In this document: positions 50,482-59,247 of the stretch, piece by piece
Layout: the number at the start of each line of letters is the position of its first letter
How positions within the stretch are numbered: the first letter of the stretch is position 1
Assembly: GCA_964352815.1 (NCBI GenBank)
Contig: CAYGTO010000006.1
Location: forward strand, 61,148 to 125,147
Length of the DNA: 64,000 bases
Source of the DNA: CAYGTO01 sp964352815
GTDB taxonomy: Bacteria > Pseudomonadota > Alphaproteobacteria > Rickettsiales > UBA3002
Direction: 5' to 3'
The notes under the pieces: generated by a model
What the model saw: only the letters and a program-made list of their open reading frames with translations
The model's database searches: none
What the model was told of the DNA's origin: nothing
Program-made: the position numbers and the translations under genes

Positions 50482-51182
50482 CACAACGGATCGCAACGAT
50501 TTGCGCGCGCGGCGGCTCAAAAGGAGTGCCGGGGAAAAACATGCGCCCCTTATACGGCATGCCGTTAATCAGCCATACCATTAAAGCTGCCCAAGACTCT
50601 GGTCTGTTTCAGACCATCGCTGTCAGCAGTGATGATAAAGACATTCTTGAGGTTGCTGATGCGCTGAATGTGCAGCCCATCACCCGCCCCGATGAGCTTG
50701 CGACCGACAAGGCAGGCAAACTTCCGGCGATCACCCATGCACTCAACGCAGCATGCACATTAAATAAGACACAATACACCACGCTCGTAGATCTCGACGC
50801 CACCTCGCCGCTGCGTTCTGTAAGCGATATAAAAAATGCAGTCGACATGCTAGAAAAGAATGATTTAAGCGCTGTCATCACTGCAGCACCGTCGCATCGC
50901 TCTCCCTATTTCAATATGGTGGAAATTGATCGAGACACCCAAAAAGTGCAGCTATGTAACCGCACCGCCGGCCCCTTGCTCCGCCGTCAGGATGCGCCAG
51001 AAACCTATGATATGAACGCGTCCATTTATGTCTGGAATGTCGATAGATTCTTAGCGGATCCAAAACTTTTTTACGATGATACCGGCTTGTATGTCATGCC
51101 GAAAGAGCGTTCATGGGATATTGACACACCGCTTGATTTTGAGATTGTCGAATTTTTAATGCAAAGGGAGCATCACGCATGA
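50478..51182 (+). CDS. legF: CMP-legionaminate / acylneuraminate cytidylyltransferase
   Basis: The 234-residue enzyme activates the nonulosonic acid with CTP. Motifs are ICARGGSKGVPGKNMRPL (nucleotide-binding loop), TIAVSSDDKDIL, DLDATSPLRSVSDI and the C-terminal SWDIDTPLDFEIVEFL. I use the ATG at 50478, since GGAGG lies 7 bases upstream and only one base before the ATG at 50472. It overlaps its neighbours on both sides. This is the counterpart of Campylobacter PtmB/LegF. Confidence 0.87.
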   Translation: MTQRIATICARGGSKGVPGKNMRPLYGMPLISHTIKAAQDSGLFQTIAVSSDDKDILEVADALNVQPITRPDELATDKAGKLPAITHALNAACTLNKTQYTTLVDLDATSPLRSVSDIKNAVDMLEKNDLSAVITAAPSHRSPYFNMVEIDRDTQKVQLCNRTAGPLLRRQDAPETYDMNASIYVWNVDRFLADPKLFYDDTGLYVMPKERSWDIDTPLDFEIVEFLMQREHHA

Positions 51183-51985
51183 GCAATTCATCTCTTTTTG
51201 ACTTACATGGAAAAACTGCGGTGGTTACGGGCGGCGCAGGCATTCTGGGACGAGCTTTCTGTAAAGCGCTTGCAGATTCTGGTGCCACCGTGATTGTGCT
51301 CGACATCAATCAAGAGGCTGCACAAGAGACGGCGCAACATATTGGTGCCATGGCCCATGGATACGCGCTTGATGTCACTGACGAAGCATCCGTTGAACAT
51401 GCCGTCGCCCATATCGTAACGCATCATGGCACGATCGATATTTGGCACAATAATGCTGCAACAAAGCCTAAGGAGCTTACGAGTTTTTTTGAAGATTTCG
51501 AACAATTCTCGCTCGATGTTTGGCACGAAGTCATGCGTGTGAATATTGATGGGATGTTTCTATGCGCCAAACATATCGGCCGCCATATGAAAGAGCATCG
51601 CATACAGGGTTCGATTATCCAAACCGCCTCAATCTATGGCATATTGGGGCCAGATCAGCGCATTTACGAAGGCTCAGAATATCATGGCATGCCCATCAAT
51701 TCTCCAGCGGTTTATTCTGCCTCCAAGGGCGCGGTGGTGGCGCTGACCAAATATTTAGCTGCCTATTGGGGCAAGGATGGTATTCGCGTCAACACCCTGA
51801 CGCCCGGCGGTGTTGCCAGCGGGCAAAATACACGTTTCCAAGAGCAATATGCCCACCGCATTCCCCTTCAACGTATGGCTGAAGCGCGCGATATGGTGGG
51901 CGGGCTGGTCTTTTTAGCCTCGGATGCATCGCGCTACATTACCGGGCATAATCTTGTGATTGATGGCGGATTATCCTGCTGGTAA
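51179..51985 (+). CDS. ptmA: SDR-family oxidoreductase (PtmA-like)
   Basis: The 268-residue short-chain dehydrogenase has GKTAVVTGGAGILGRAF, DIWHNNAATKP, the catalytic Ser of IIQTASIYGILG and the YSASKGAVVALTKYL motif, ending SRYITGHNLVIDGGLS. The inserted EGSEYHGMPINSPAV before the YSASK motif is typical of PtmA-like members in flagellin-glycan loci. Its exact reaction is unsettled. Last of the four-gene unit legI-ptmF-legF-ptmA. Confidence 0.82.
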   Translation: MSNSSLFDLHGKTAVVTGGAGILGRAFCKALADSGATVIVLDINQEAAQETAQHIGAMAHGYALDVTDEASVEHAVAHIVTHHGTIDIWHNNAATKPKELTSFFEDFEQFSLDVWHEVMRVNIDGMFLCAKHIGRHMKEHRIQGSIIQTASIYGILGPDQRIYEGSEYHGMPINSPAVYSASKGAVVALTKYLAAYWGKDGIRVNTLTPGGVASGQNTRFQEQYAHRIPLQRMAEARDMVGGLVFLASDASRYITGHNLVIDGGLSCW

Positions 51986-51990
51986 ACGGC

Positions 51991-53148
51991 CTATCCAAAG
52001 AATGGTTTTTGCCGAAGCGTGGTGAAATCTTCTATCGTTTTCAAATAATCGATAATTCTGGGAATCGCCGTGCCGTCCCCATAGGGATTTACAACATGCG
52101 CGGGCGGAGTCTGTAATGCTGCACTCAGCGCCGCAAAAATCGCATCTTTTTCCGGCGGAACATCGCGGACCGAACTGGCCTGTTCCCTGCCTTGTTGGCG
52201 TTCACCAATATTGATCGTCCAGAGACTCATGCTCGGCGCCTCTAGCACACCGCTAGAGGAATTACCGCAAATCACATCCGCATGGCGCATCATGTTGACA
52301 AAGCCTGCATGGCCAAAGGATGGCACAAAAAAGCACTGCGAAGGTTTTTCATGTGCGAATGATTGGAACTTTTCAGTGAAATGTTTGCCCAAACTGTCTG
52401 CATTCGATGCGGTAAAGATGCAATACACGTCTTCCGGTAACATCGCAAGCGCAGCAAGCATCGCTTCTAGCTCATCCCGTGGATCATACGAGGCGTTTGT
52501 GGCCGGATGCATGCTGACCAGAACGGTTTTCTCGCCAAATGTAAACGCATGATCTGCTTCAAGCTGCGCCTTTGAGAGTGGTGCAACGGTGCGGAAGCTG
52601 TCCAAGGCAGGCGAGCCTGAAACGACAATATGATCCGGATTCTCGCCCATGCTACGCACTCTACTTGCAGAAGATTCACAGCTACAAAAATGCACATGCG
52701 ATAATTTTGTGATCGCGTGCCGAATGTGATTATCGTGCGCGCCCAGCGTTTCATCACCGCCATAAAGATGGATTATTGGCACCTTGTATAAAGTCGCAAC
52801 AGCGGCAACGCCCAACATTTCATAGCGATCTCCAGCAATGCACAGCGCATCGGGCAGGCCATTTGAAACAAAATAGTCTGACAGGGCAGCAGAGGTTGCC
52901 AGATAAGAGGCGACACTGCTCCCGGCGTCATCGCCCTCTGGTGCCGTATCTTTCCGATACAAGATTGGCACATCATCATGCTCTATCTCGCGAATGGTTT
53001 GGCCATATAATGGCGAAAGATGCGTTCCCAACACAATAAGTCCAACATCAAATTGTGAATCGGCGCGCATCGCTCTCATGAGTCCCGAAATCAGGCCATA
53101 ATCTGCCCGTGTTGTCGTAACAAAACATATGTTGTGAGAGACTAGCAT
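51991..53148 (-). CDS. legG: Hydrolysing NDP-sugar 2-epimerase (NeuC/LegG family)
   Basis: The 385-residue GT-B-fold protein matches hydrolysing epimerases that release a free 2-epimerised amino sugar from its nucleotide. It has CFVTTTRADYGLISGLM at the N-terminus, CIAGDRYEMLGVAAVA, IIHLYGGDETLGAHDNHIRH, VSMHPATN and GNSSSGVLEAPS. In the GDP-linked route the substrate would be a GDP-diacetamido sugar. It is the last gene of the minus-strand unit; its start overlaps the preceding stop (TAATG). Confidence 0.85.
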   Translation of the reverse strand: MLVSHNICFVTTTRADYGLISGLMRAMRADSQFDVGLIVLGTHLSPLYGQTIREIEHDDVPILYRKDTAPEGDDAGSSVASYLATSAALSDYFVSNGLPDALCIAGDRYEMLGVAAVATLYKVPIIHLYGGDETLGAHDNHIRHAITKLSHVHFCSCESSASRVRSMGENPDHIVVSGSPALDSFRTVAPLSKAQLEADHAFTFGEKTVLVSMHPATNASYDPRDELEAMLAALAMLPEDVYCIFTASNADSLGKHFTEKFQSFAHEKPSQCFFVPSFGHAGFVNMMRHADVICGNSSSGVLEAPSMSLWTINIGERQQGREQASSVRDVPPEKDAIFAALSAALQTPPAHVVNPYGDGTAIPRIIDYLKTIEDFTTLRQKPFFG

Positions 53149-54236
53149 TAAAACGCCTCCATACGGGTTTGCTTTGCAGTTAACCAGCTGATGATCTGCA
53201 GCTGATCGCCCTGCATACGTATCGATACCGGGTCACATAACTGCCCTCTCGCCGCACCAAAACTCAATTTCTGCTCTAGGAAATTCCATTCTTTGTCGAA
53301 TTTGAACACACGGCCCTGCTGTTTGTCTATGAGATAAAAAGACGACGCTGTGGCAACCATATCATTGCATATCCAGACAGGCAGCACGCTGTGCCGCGTT
53401 TCCTGCCCCGTATCATGTCGGTAGGATTGTATGTGACCAAAATCTGAATTATCCATAAGGTAGAGCGTATCGTCGAAATAGCGGGCAAAATGGACTTTAT
53501 CACATGCCAGGCGCGTGCATATTTCTCGCGGCTGATCTCGCCAGACCACCGCATCATGCGTCACAAAAAAGCCTGTACCCTCTCTATCACGCCACGCGGT
53601 AACAATAGGGCTCTCATGGTGAATATAATGCCACGCGCCGTCATAAAGATGGATACCATTAGAATAGAGCGAACCAAACGCGAGGGTATGATCATCGATG
53701 CGGTCTATTTGCGTGGGCAAACCTTTCTCCCATTGTTGTTGCTCGCCGTGAAGAGGGGTGAAACGTATATTTTTCTCCCCTGAACATACACACCACACGC
53801 CGACATCCGTTGACAGCACATCCCACGGCTTTGCCACATCCAGCGTTTCCTCTTCCACATACACCTCTGATGTCTGGGGCTGTATCGCTGAGAGATGTTT
53901 CTGGATGGCATACACCAGCCTTTGACAGCGCATACGGATACTTCGTGATGCATCATTTTTCAATGAGTATGCCACCATACGCGATGCTGAACGACACAAG
54001 CCAATCAGCAGCTCTTGATCCATATGTGTACCATTTCCATTGATAATGAGCGCCGCACACACATCCACATCATCCAAACGCTCTGCCATATCGCCACGAA
54101 GCAGCCCTTCAATAAACACCCCATGAGATCCCACCAACGGGACGTTCTCAATCAGACTGTCACGCGTTAAAAGATCATACCACGAAAGCGACTGCTCAGG
54201 GGCCGAGGTAAACTCCGAGAATGGTATAGATTGCAT
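53148..54236 (-). CDS. Protein of unknown family, possibly beta-propeller-like C-terminus
   Basis: I do not recognise this 362-residue protein. The first 115 residues are mixed helical with a short basic stretch. From about 140 onward there are repeating strand-turn units rich in Trp, Tyr and Asp (DVGVWCVCSGEKNIRF, GSLYSNGIHLYDGAWHYI, YFDDTLYLMDNSDFGHI). The end, GRVFKFDKEWNFLEQ then GAARGQLCDPVSIRM, resembles an NHL-type propeller blade. No signal peptide. It lies between the double methyltransferase and legG in a coupled operon, so a role in the glycan pathway is likely but undefined. Confidence 0.6.
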   Translation of the reverse strand: MQSIPFSEFTSAPEQSLSWYDLLTRDSLIENVPLVGSHGVFIEGLLRGDMAERLDDVDVCAALIINGNGTHMDQELLIGLCRSASRMVAYSLKNDASRSIRMRCQRLVYAIQKHLSAIQPQTSEVYVEEETLDVAKPWDVLSTDVGVWCVCSGEKNIRFTPLHGEQQQWEKGLPTQIDRIDDHTLAFGSLYSNGIHLYDGAWHYIHHESPIVTAWRDREGTGFFVTHDAVVWRDQPREICTRLACDKVHFARYFDDTLYLMDNSDFGHIQSYRHDTGQETRHSVLPVWICNDMVATASSFYLIDKQQGRVFKFDKEWNFLEQKLSFGAARGQLCDPVSIRMQGDQLQIISWLTAKQTRMEAF

Positions 54237-54239
54237 AAA

Positions 54240-55955
54240 TTACGGCTTATATCCAACGCCTACCAGCAGGCGTTCTTGACTCCAGCGCGCCAATTTCCCC
54301 CATGATCTTGGCAGCCTTAGGCAGGCAACCATACGCGCAAAACGTTCTATCGCCGTACTATGCCATGTGCTTGGGAGCTGCATAATCGTGCGCGCCATCA
54401 CATTTTCAAAACCATACATTTTCAGACATTGCTGCATACTTGAAACAGTGTATGGGGTGACGTGAGTAAAAATCTGGTAAAACTCTTTCATATTCGATGC
54501 CCAGTCTGGGGTCAGGAAAATAATGACCCCGCCTTTTTTCAGCACGCGCTGCAGCTCTGTCATGATGTGGGGCAATTGATCAACATAAAAATGCTCAATC
54601 ACCGACTTGCTGAAAATAATATCAAAACTGTTATCTTCGAAGGGAAGTGGCTCTGTCACCACATCGCATCGGTAAGACTCCACATTCGCAGAGGCTTTCT
54701 CGCGATCCACAGACACCGCATCATAGCCGAGCTGTTTCATGATCGAGGCCTGCAAGCCCCAGCCGCCGCCAAAATCAAGCACTCGCCCTCGGTGGGGTGC
54801 CTTCACCAAATCATGCAGCACATAGCGCATCAACTGTTCGGGATAAGGATTGTGGGTTGATTTTGAGTGAGGCAACACGACCTCATTAAAATTCTGTGGT
54901 GCACTTTTTGCGCTTGTATTGTGTATCATCTCTGCCTCATAAGGGGTAACAGAAGGGCTCCAATTCGGGTCTTTGACGGCAATCACACGCATGTGACTCG
55001 ATTGCTTGGTTTGCACCAACGTGTCTTGCAGTGCACGCATGGCGTCTTCATTATTTTCCTCAAGCAAAAACTGCAGAGAGGGGTCTTTCAGCGCCTCAGG
55101 ATGGTCCTGGTAATAGCGCTGCAATTTTTCTGCATCCAGCTTGCCCGGCGTCGTAAGCTCGATCACTTTAAATCCATTACGCTGCAGAAGCGTTTCGATC
55201 GCACGCGGGTTATACAACCGCACATGGTCAAAGACGATATTGCTAGAAGCGGTTTGCAAACTGCGCGTTTCCAGACTTTTTTCATTGGGTGTTGAGAGAA
55301 TAAACAGTGCATCTTCTTTAAGCACATGCCGCACATTTTGCAGAAACGCGTCAGGCTCCAAAAGATGTTCAATCAACTCCCACGCAAAGGCCACATCATA
55401 GCGCATCGCATGCGAGGCGAGCACCTCAAACCCACCATTCAAATAGGTCACCCGATCTGATGGCACATCGAGCGGTTGCGGCTCAAGCACTGTGAGCGAC
55501 ACATCGTCATAGCTTTTGAGCAGCTCATTCGCAAATTCACCATTCCCTGCGCCAAGCTCTAAGACATGTTTCGGGGTGATGCCCATCTTCTTAAAGATAG
55601 CTTGGCTGTAAGAAAGGCGCTCTTCATACATCGGCAATCGCGAGCGCTTCATCGATTCGGGCATCTCATCACGCCAATATGCCATCGCACTGCTGGTCGT
55701 GACATAGTCCAAATGCTGTGCCTCTGATGGGGCTGGGGAAATGTAGAGCGTCTCACACTCCGTGCAGCGCCAATAGGAGAGATCTTGATAGTCAAACGCA
55801 TGTGTCTTGAACGGGCTTTGACAAGCCGGACAATCACATTCGGTAAAACTGCCTTTCTGCTTTAAAAATTCCTGTAAATCTTCGTCAATCAACCGGTAAT
55901 AGGTTTCGGCAACATCTTCCTGATGAATATCCTGTATTTGCGTGACTTTCGTCAT
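54240..55955 (-). CDS. Fused double SAM-dependent methyltransferase with zinc-ribbon
   Basis: Three parts are visible in 571 residues. Residues 40-70 hold a zinc-ribbon pattern (CPAC at 42-45, CTEC at 64-67) as in sugar C-methyltransferases. Residues about 125-330 form a first methyltransferase (VLELGAGNGEFANELL). Residues about 380-560 form a second (GRVLDFGGGWGLQASI, with FDIIFSKSVIEHFYVDQLP). O- or C-methylation of the surface glycan is the likely role. It is followed three bases later by the unknown 362-residue protein gene; a 72-base gap precedes it. Confidence 0.8.
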   Translation of the reverse strand: MTKVTQIQDIHQEDVAETYYRLIDEDLQEFLKQKGSFTECDCPACQSPFKTHAFDYQDLSYWRCTECETLYISPAPSEAQHLDYVTTSSAMAYWRDEMPESMKRSRLPMYEERLSYSQAIFKKMGITPKHVLELGAGNGEFANELLKSYDDVSLTVLEPQPLDVPSDRVTYLNGGFEVLASHAMRYDVAFAWELIEHLLEPDAFLQNVRHVLKEDALFILSTPNEKSLETRSLQTASSNIVFDHVRLYNPRAIETLLQRNGFKVIELTTPGKLDAEKLQRYYQDHPEALKDPSLQFLLEENNEDAMRALQDTLVQTKQSSHMRVIAVKDPNWSPSVTPYEAEMIHNTSAKSAPQNFNEVVLPHSKSTHNPYPEQLMRYVLHDLVKAPHRGRVLDFGGGWGLQASIMKQLGYDAVSVDREKASANVESYRCDVVTEPLPFEDNSFDIIFSKSVIEHFYVDQLPHIMTELQRVLKKGGVIIFLTPDWASNMKEFYQIFTHVTPYTVSSMQQCLKMYGFENVMARTIMQLPSTWHSTAIERFARMVACLRLPRSWGKLARWSQERLLVGVGYKP

Positions 55956-56027
55956 GACTCTTACGTCTTTCTTTCAATGTGATCGTTCATCTTATTTAGA
56001 CGAGCCGATAGAAAAAGTGTAGTAAAA

Positions 56028-57353
56028 TTATGAATGCGGTTTCTGGGAAGTCATATCAAAAAAACCGTGGCGGCCCGCTGTCGCTGCCGCAATCGTATCA
56101 ATAGCTGGAATAGGCATGGTATGTTCATCAAGCACATATCGCCACTCTTTGCCAGGAACCACTTCATCGAAATTATCGTGATAATAGTTACCCGCCAGGT
56201 CTTTTATCGCCAAAAAGGGAGAGGGGCCAAACATATCGCCTTCCGTGAGCCGTACCGTGAAATGCCCATCTCCTAGGTCTGAGGCCAAACGAGGCGGTTT
56301 GGTGAGCGGCTCTTTGGTCGCAATGTGCGCGCGGGCTGCTTCTTCAGCGCCACTAAATCGTATCTCAACATCTGCATATTGCGGCTGGATACGCGCCAAT
56401 AGCTCACGTACCGCATCAACATCCTTGCCAATCTCCCGGTAATCATGGTTCGCAAAAGCAAGAATGGCGCTGCCATGATCACGCGCCTCTATGAAGGCTT
56501 CTTCCACATGCTGTTCCGTCAGATTTCGAAAGCGTGTACCCACATTCAGGCAGCGGAAAATCCACCGTCGGCACTGCCCTTCGCGCTGATAATCATCATG
56601 ATGCGGATGATAGCCTTGCCAATTCTGGGGCGCGCGCTGCCAATTTCCGAACCGTCCTTTCTGCGTGTCTTTCTGTGCGATATTCTCTTGCGTAATCGCC
56701 TGATTGGCATAATCAAACGGCATCCACTGTTCGAGAAACATGTGTGAATCTTGCCGCTCAGAATGAAATCCCGGCCGGTTCACCGTAGGAAACCATTGAT
56801 CGTCGATCACGCGCCGCGCGATGATATGTGTAAGCAGCGCCATATTGTTCATATAAGAAGTCGCCGCAGCAAGCGGGTTGAGAGTCAGTGAAAGCGGGTG
56901 AAAATGCCAATTCATTTCATCCTGATTCGACTGGGTCTCCTCCAGAATTTGGCGATAAAAGTGAAACACATTGCCATAGCCCATATCCTTATGGCGCGGA
57001 TTACAAGGCAACCCCATATGGTCCATACAATGCCAGCTATACACCCAGCCATTGCCCTGGGCATCTTCCATCTGATGCCGAAACTCAGGCGAAAGAATAC
57101 GCATGAGCATCTCGCGAATCTGCTGCCAATTTCGGTTGTAGGAAAGCAATTCGGGAGCAAAGACGCGCGCAATTTCCGATTCATTGCCTCCCAGATCTAT
57201 TTCGGCTCGCTGTAGTTTCTCAAGCGTCTCGTGAGAAGGCGCGAGCGATACGCCAAACAGCTCTTTTAACCGAGTGAATGTTGCCGCAATATCTTCATCC
57301 AATGGCCCTTCTGTATCGATGCAATGCACCACATGTACTATCGGTGTGCTCAT
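56028..57353 (-). CDS. Putative polysaccharide-deacetylase-superfamily protein
   Basis: The family of this 441-residue protein is uncertain. Its N-terminus, HVVHCIDTEGPLDED, has an Asp-Thr-Glu-Gly after a short strand, like the metal-binding start of deacetylase-type barrels. Further possible ligands are WHCMDH (108-112), NWHFHPLS (His150, His152) and FANHDYREIG near residue 300. No signal peptide, so it would act in the cytoplasm. Its start overlaps the glycosyltransferase stop (ATGA type), tying it to the glycan operon. Deacetylation of a sugar precursor is one guess. Confidence 0.6.
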   Translation of the reverse strand: MSTPIVHVVHCIDTEGPLDEDIAATFTRLKELFGVSLAPSHETLEKLQRAEIDLGGNESEIARVFAPELLSYNRNWQQIREMLMRILSPEFRHQMEDAQGNGWVYSWHCMDHMGLPCNPRHKDMGYGNVFHFYRQILEETQSNQDEMNWHFHPLSLTLNPLAAATSYMNNMALLTHIIARRVIDDQWFPTVNRPGFHSERQDSHMFLEQWMPFDYANQAITQENIAQKDTQKGRFGNWQRAPQNWQGYHPHHDDYQREGQCRRWIFRCLNVGTRFRNLTEQHVEEAFIEARDHGSAILAFANHDYREIGKDVDAVRELLARIQPQYADVEIRFSGAEEAARAHIATKEPLTKPPRLASDLGDGHFTVRLTEGDMFGPSPFLAIKDLAGNYYHDNFDEVVPGKEWRYVLDEHTMPIPAIDTIAAATAGRHGFFDMTSQKPHS

Positions 57354-58570
57354 GCTGCAGCCTCCTTGGACACAATCTCTTCAATCAGTGCCAATACCTT
57401 TTGCGTCGCATTCCCCGCTTTCGGAAGCGCCTGGCGCTGCGTTTGTAGTGTTTCTGCTAAGATCTCATCTGTTGCTAACCGTATCAATGCCTGCTCCGTT
57501 TCGTCTAACCTATCAATCGTATATGCCCCGTCAGCATCACCAAAGGACACCATGTCTTTATATTGTGAGATACGGATAATCAGTAATGGCTTATCTGCCA
57601 ACAGCGCCTCCCAGCCTACGGTTGAGGTAAGGGTGATCACAGTATCTGCGGCAGATAGGGGCGCATGGATAGATTCGCTCGCATCGCTGACAATCACATG
57701 CGGCGGCATGGTTTCCTTCTCTGGGTCCATGCTGCTCGGGTGCAATCTGACAATCAGCTGCCACCCATGACGAGCGCATATTTCCGCTAGATGAAACCGA
57801 ACCTGACGCGGCAATTCAGGGTCACTCGGCTCTGGTTGCTCGGCCCACAACACAGCGCGTGTCGTATTGGGAACATGATGGCGCGCGCGCCAGGCCTTGC
57901 CTTGCTCCTTAAATGGCTGAGACTGAATAGCATCAAACATCGGGCTTCCCGTCATGTGTAAGTGTGAAGGGATGCGCCCCGCACGGATAAGCCGTTGACG
58001 CGTATCTTCGCGGGAAAGCGCCATATATTTCCCATTATCCGCCCTTGAAATCAACTCATGCTCAATGATACCAAACAGCTCGACCATGCAAAGGCTTGGA
58101 ATCGCTTCCATGTCCGCCGCCACCATCGCCGCGCGCTCCATCCGGGGAGAGGTGGTGGCTACGACCATATCAGGCTCTATTTCTCGCAGCACAGTACGCA
58201 TAAACTCTATTGCACAAAAAGCATTGAGGCCTTTTTCTTCATACGCCTGCCAGGCCTTTTCTTCGCCTATTTCATGCATAAGCGATACAAAGGAAACACC
58301 TAAATAGGCGACTGATTCCTCATAGGCGATGCCTTTGCCATCCGTGTGATGGGTTTCGGCAAGCCTCTTGCCCCAATAGGCAATTTCTTGATCGCCCGGG
58401 TCGATAAAATCGCTGACACGACGACAGGGAATACCCGCATCAAGCGCGGTTTTCCTAGCCGTTGTCAGCGCCAGATACTCGCATTTATGCCCGCGCATCG
58501 TCAATGCCTGAATCACCGGAATGACGGCTGGGGCATGTCCGCCACCATAGCTGACAAAAAACACGTTCAT
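57350..58570 (-). CDS. GT-B-fold glycosyltransferase-like protein
   Basis: The 406-residue protein starts MNVFFVSYGGGHAPAVIPVI, a Gly-rich loop of GT-B enzymes such as MurG. It continues with EIEPDMVVATTSPRMERAAM, LWAEQPEPSDPELPRQ, and the second-domain LIVRLHPSSMDPEKE and ADTVITLTSTVGWEALLADKPLLII. This suits a capsule-type transferase or epimerase-like protein; the acceptor is unknown. It overlaps the acetyltransferase gene upstream and the deacetylase-like gene downstream by four bases each. Confidence 0.78.
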   Translation of the reverse strand: MNVFFVSYGGGHAPAVIPVIQALTMRGHKCEYLALTTARKTALDAGIPCRRVSDFIDPGDQEIAYWGKRLAETHHTDGKGIAYEESVAYLGVSFVSLMHEIGEEKAWQAYEEKGLNAFCAIEFMRTVLREIEPDMVVATTSPRMERAAMVAADMEAIPSLCMVELFGIIEHELISRADNGKYMALSREDTRQRLIRAGRIPSHLHMTGSPMFDAIQSQPFKEQGKAWRARHHVPNTTRAVLWAEQPEPSDPELPRQVRFHLAEICARHGWQLIVRLHPSSMDPEKETMPPHVIVSDASESIHAPLSAADTVITLTSTVGWEALLADKPLLIIRISQYKDMVSFGDADGAYTIDRLDETEQALIRLATDEILAETLQTQRQALPKAGNATQKVLALIEEIVSKEAAA

Positions 58571-59175
58571 AATGCCGGAACACCTTTCACCACCCTATTA
58601 TCGGGTACATCGCGATGCACCATGGCCCCGGCTCCAACAACGCAGCCATCGCCGATGGTGACACCAGGCATGAGTGTCGCATTCGCACCAATCAAGCACC
58701 CTTGCCCCACGGTCACCGCGCCGGTTAATATCGCGCCTGGGGCAATGTGCGAATAATCTCCCACACGGCAATCATGCTCAATAATAGCGCCTGTATTCAC
58801 AATGACATGTGCCCCAATGACCGTGTCAGGATGCAATACAGCCCGACATCCTATGAAGCTCCCCTCGCCAATGCCCGCTGCCGCATCCACATGTGCAGCG
58901 GGATGAATAAGTGCTGTATAATTCAGCTCAGCATATTCATGCGCCACCTGTTTTCGGGTCGCATTATCACCAATCGCGATAATGGCGCGATAATCAGAAG
59001 ATGCAGGCTCATTATGTTCAGGGAGTTGAGAATGCACAGGTTGAGAAAGCAGCGACTCTTGTGTTGCATGGCTATCAAAAATATAAGGCATTTCACCCGC
59101 ATGCACTATGGCAGCAGACGCAACCACTTTCGCATGCCCTCCGGCTCCGATGATGATAAGCGTGCCATGAGACAT
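58567..59175 (-). CDS. NeuD/LegH-like hexapeptide acyltransferase
   Basis: The 202-residue protein has an N-terminal nucleotide-sugar-binding Rossmann-like part (TLIIIGAGGHAKVVASAA) and a C-terminal left-handed beta-helix of hexapeptide repeats (HVDAAAGIGEGSFIG, IIEHDCRVGDYSHIAPGA, NRVVKGVPA) with the catalytic His in EHDC. It fits PglD/NeuD enzymes. In the legionaminic route LegH acetylates the 4-amino group left by LegC. The start at 59175 follows AAAGG; an in-frame ATG eight codons upstream is less supported. First gene of the minus-strand operon. Confidence 0.82.
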   Translation of the reverse strand: MSHGTLIIIGAGGHAKVVASAAIVHAGEMPYIFDSHATQESLLSQPVHSQLPEHNEPASSDYRAIIAIGDNATRKQVAHEYAELNYTALIHPAAHVDAAAGIGEGSFIGCRAVLHPDTVIGAHVIVNTGAIIEHDCRVGDYSHIAPGAILTGAVTVGQGCLIGANATLMPGVTIGDGCVVGAGAMVHRDVPDNRVVKGVPAL

Positions 59176-59191
59176 GAGCGATGCCTTTCTT

Positions 59192-59221
59192 TTGATCAAT
59201 ACGCGTATAAATTACTATAGA
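59192..59221 (+). promoter_or_regulatory. Possible promoter of legB
   Basis: TTGATC (59192-59197), an 18-base spacer and TATAGA (59216-59221) lie in the 72-base gap between the divergent acetyltransferase gene and legB. The match is moderate. The minus-strand operon must also start transcription within this short gap. Confidence 0.35.
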
Positions 59222-59247
59222 CAAATAGCCGAATTGCAATGTAATTC

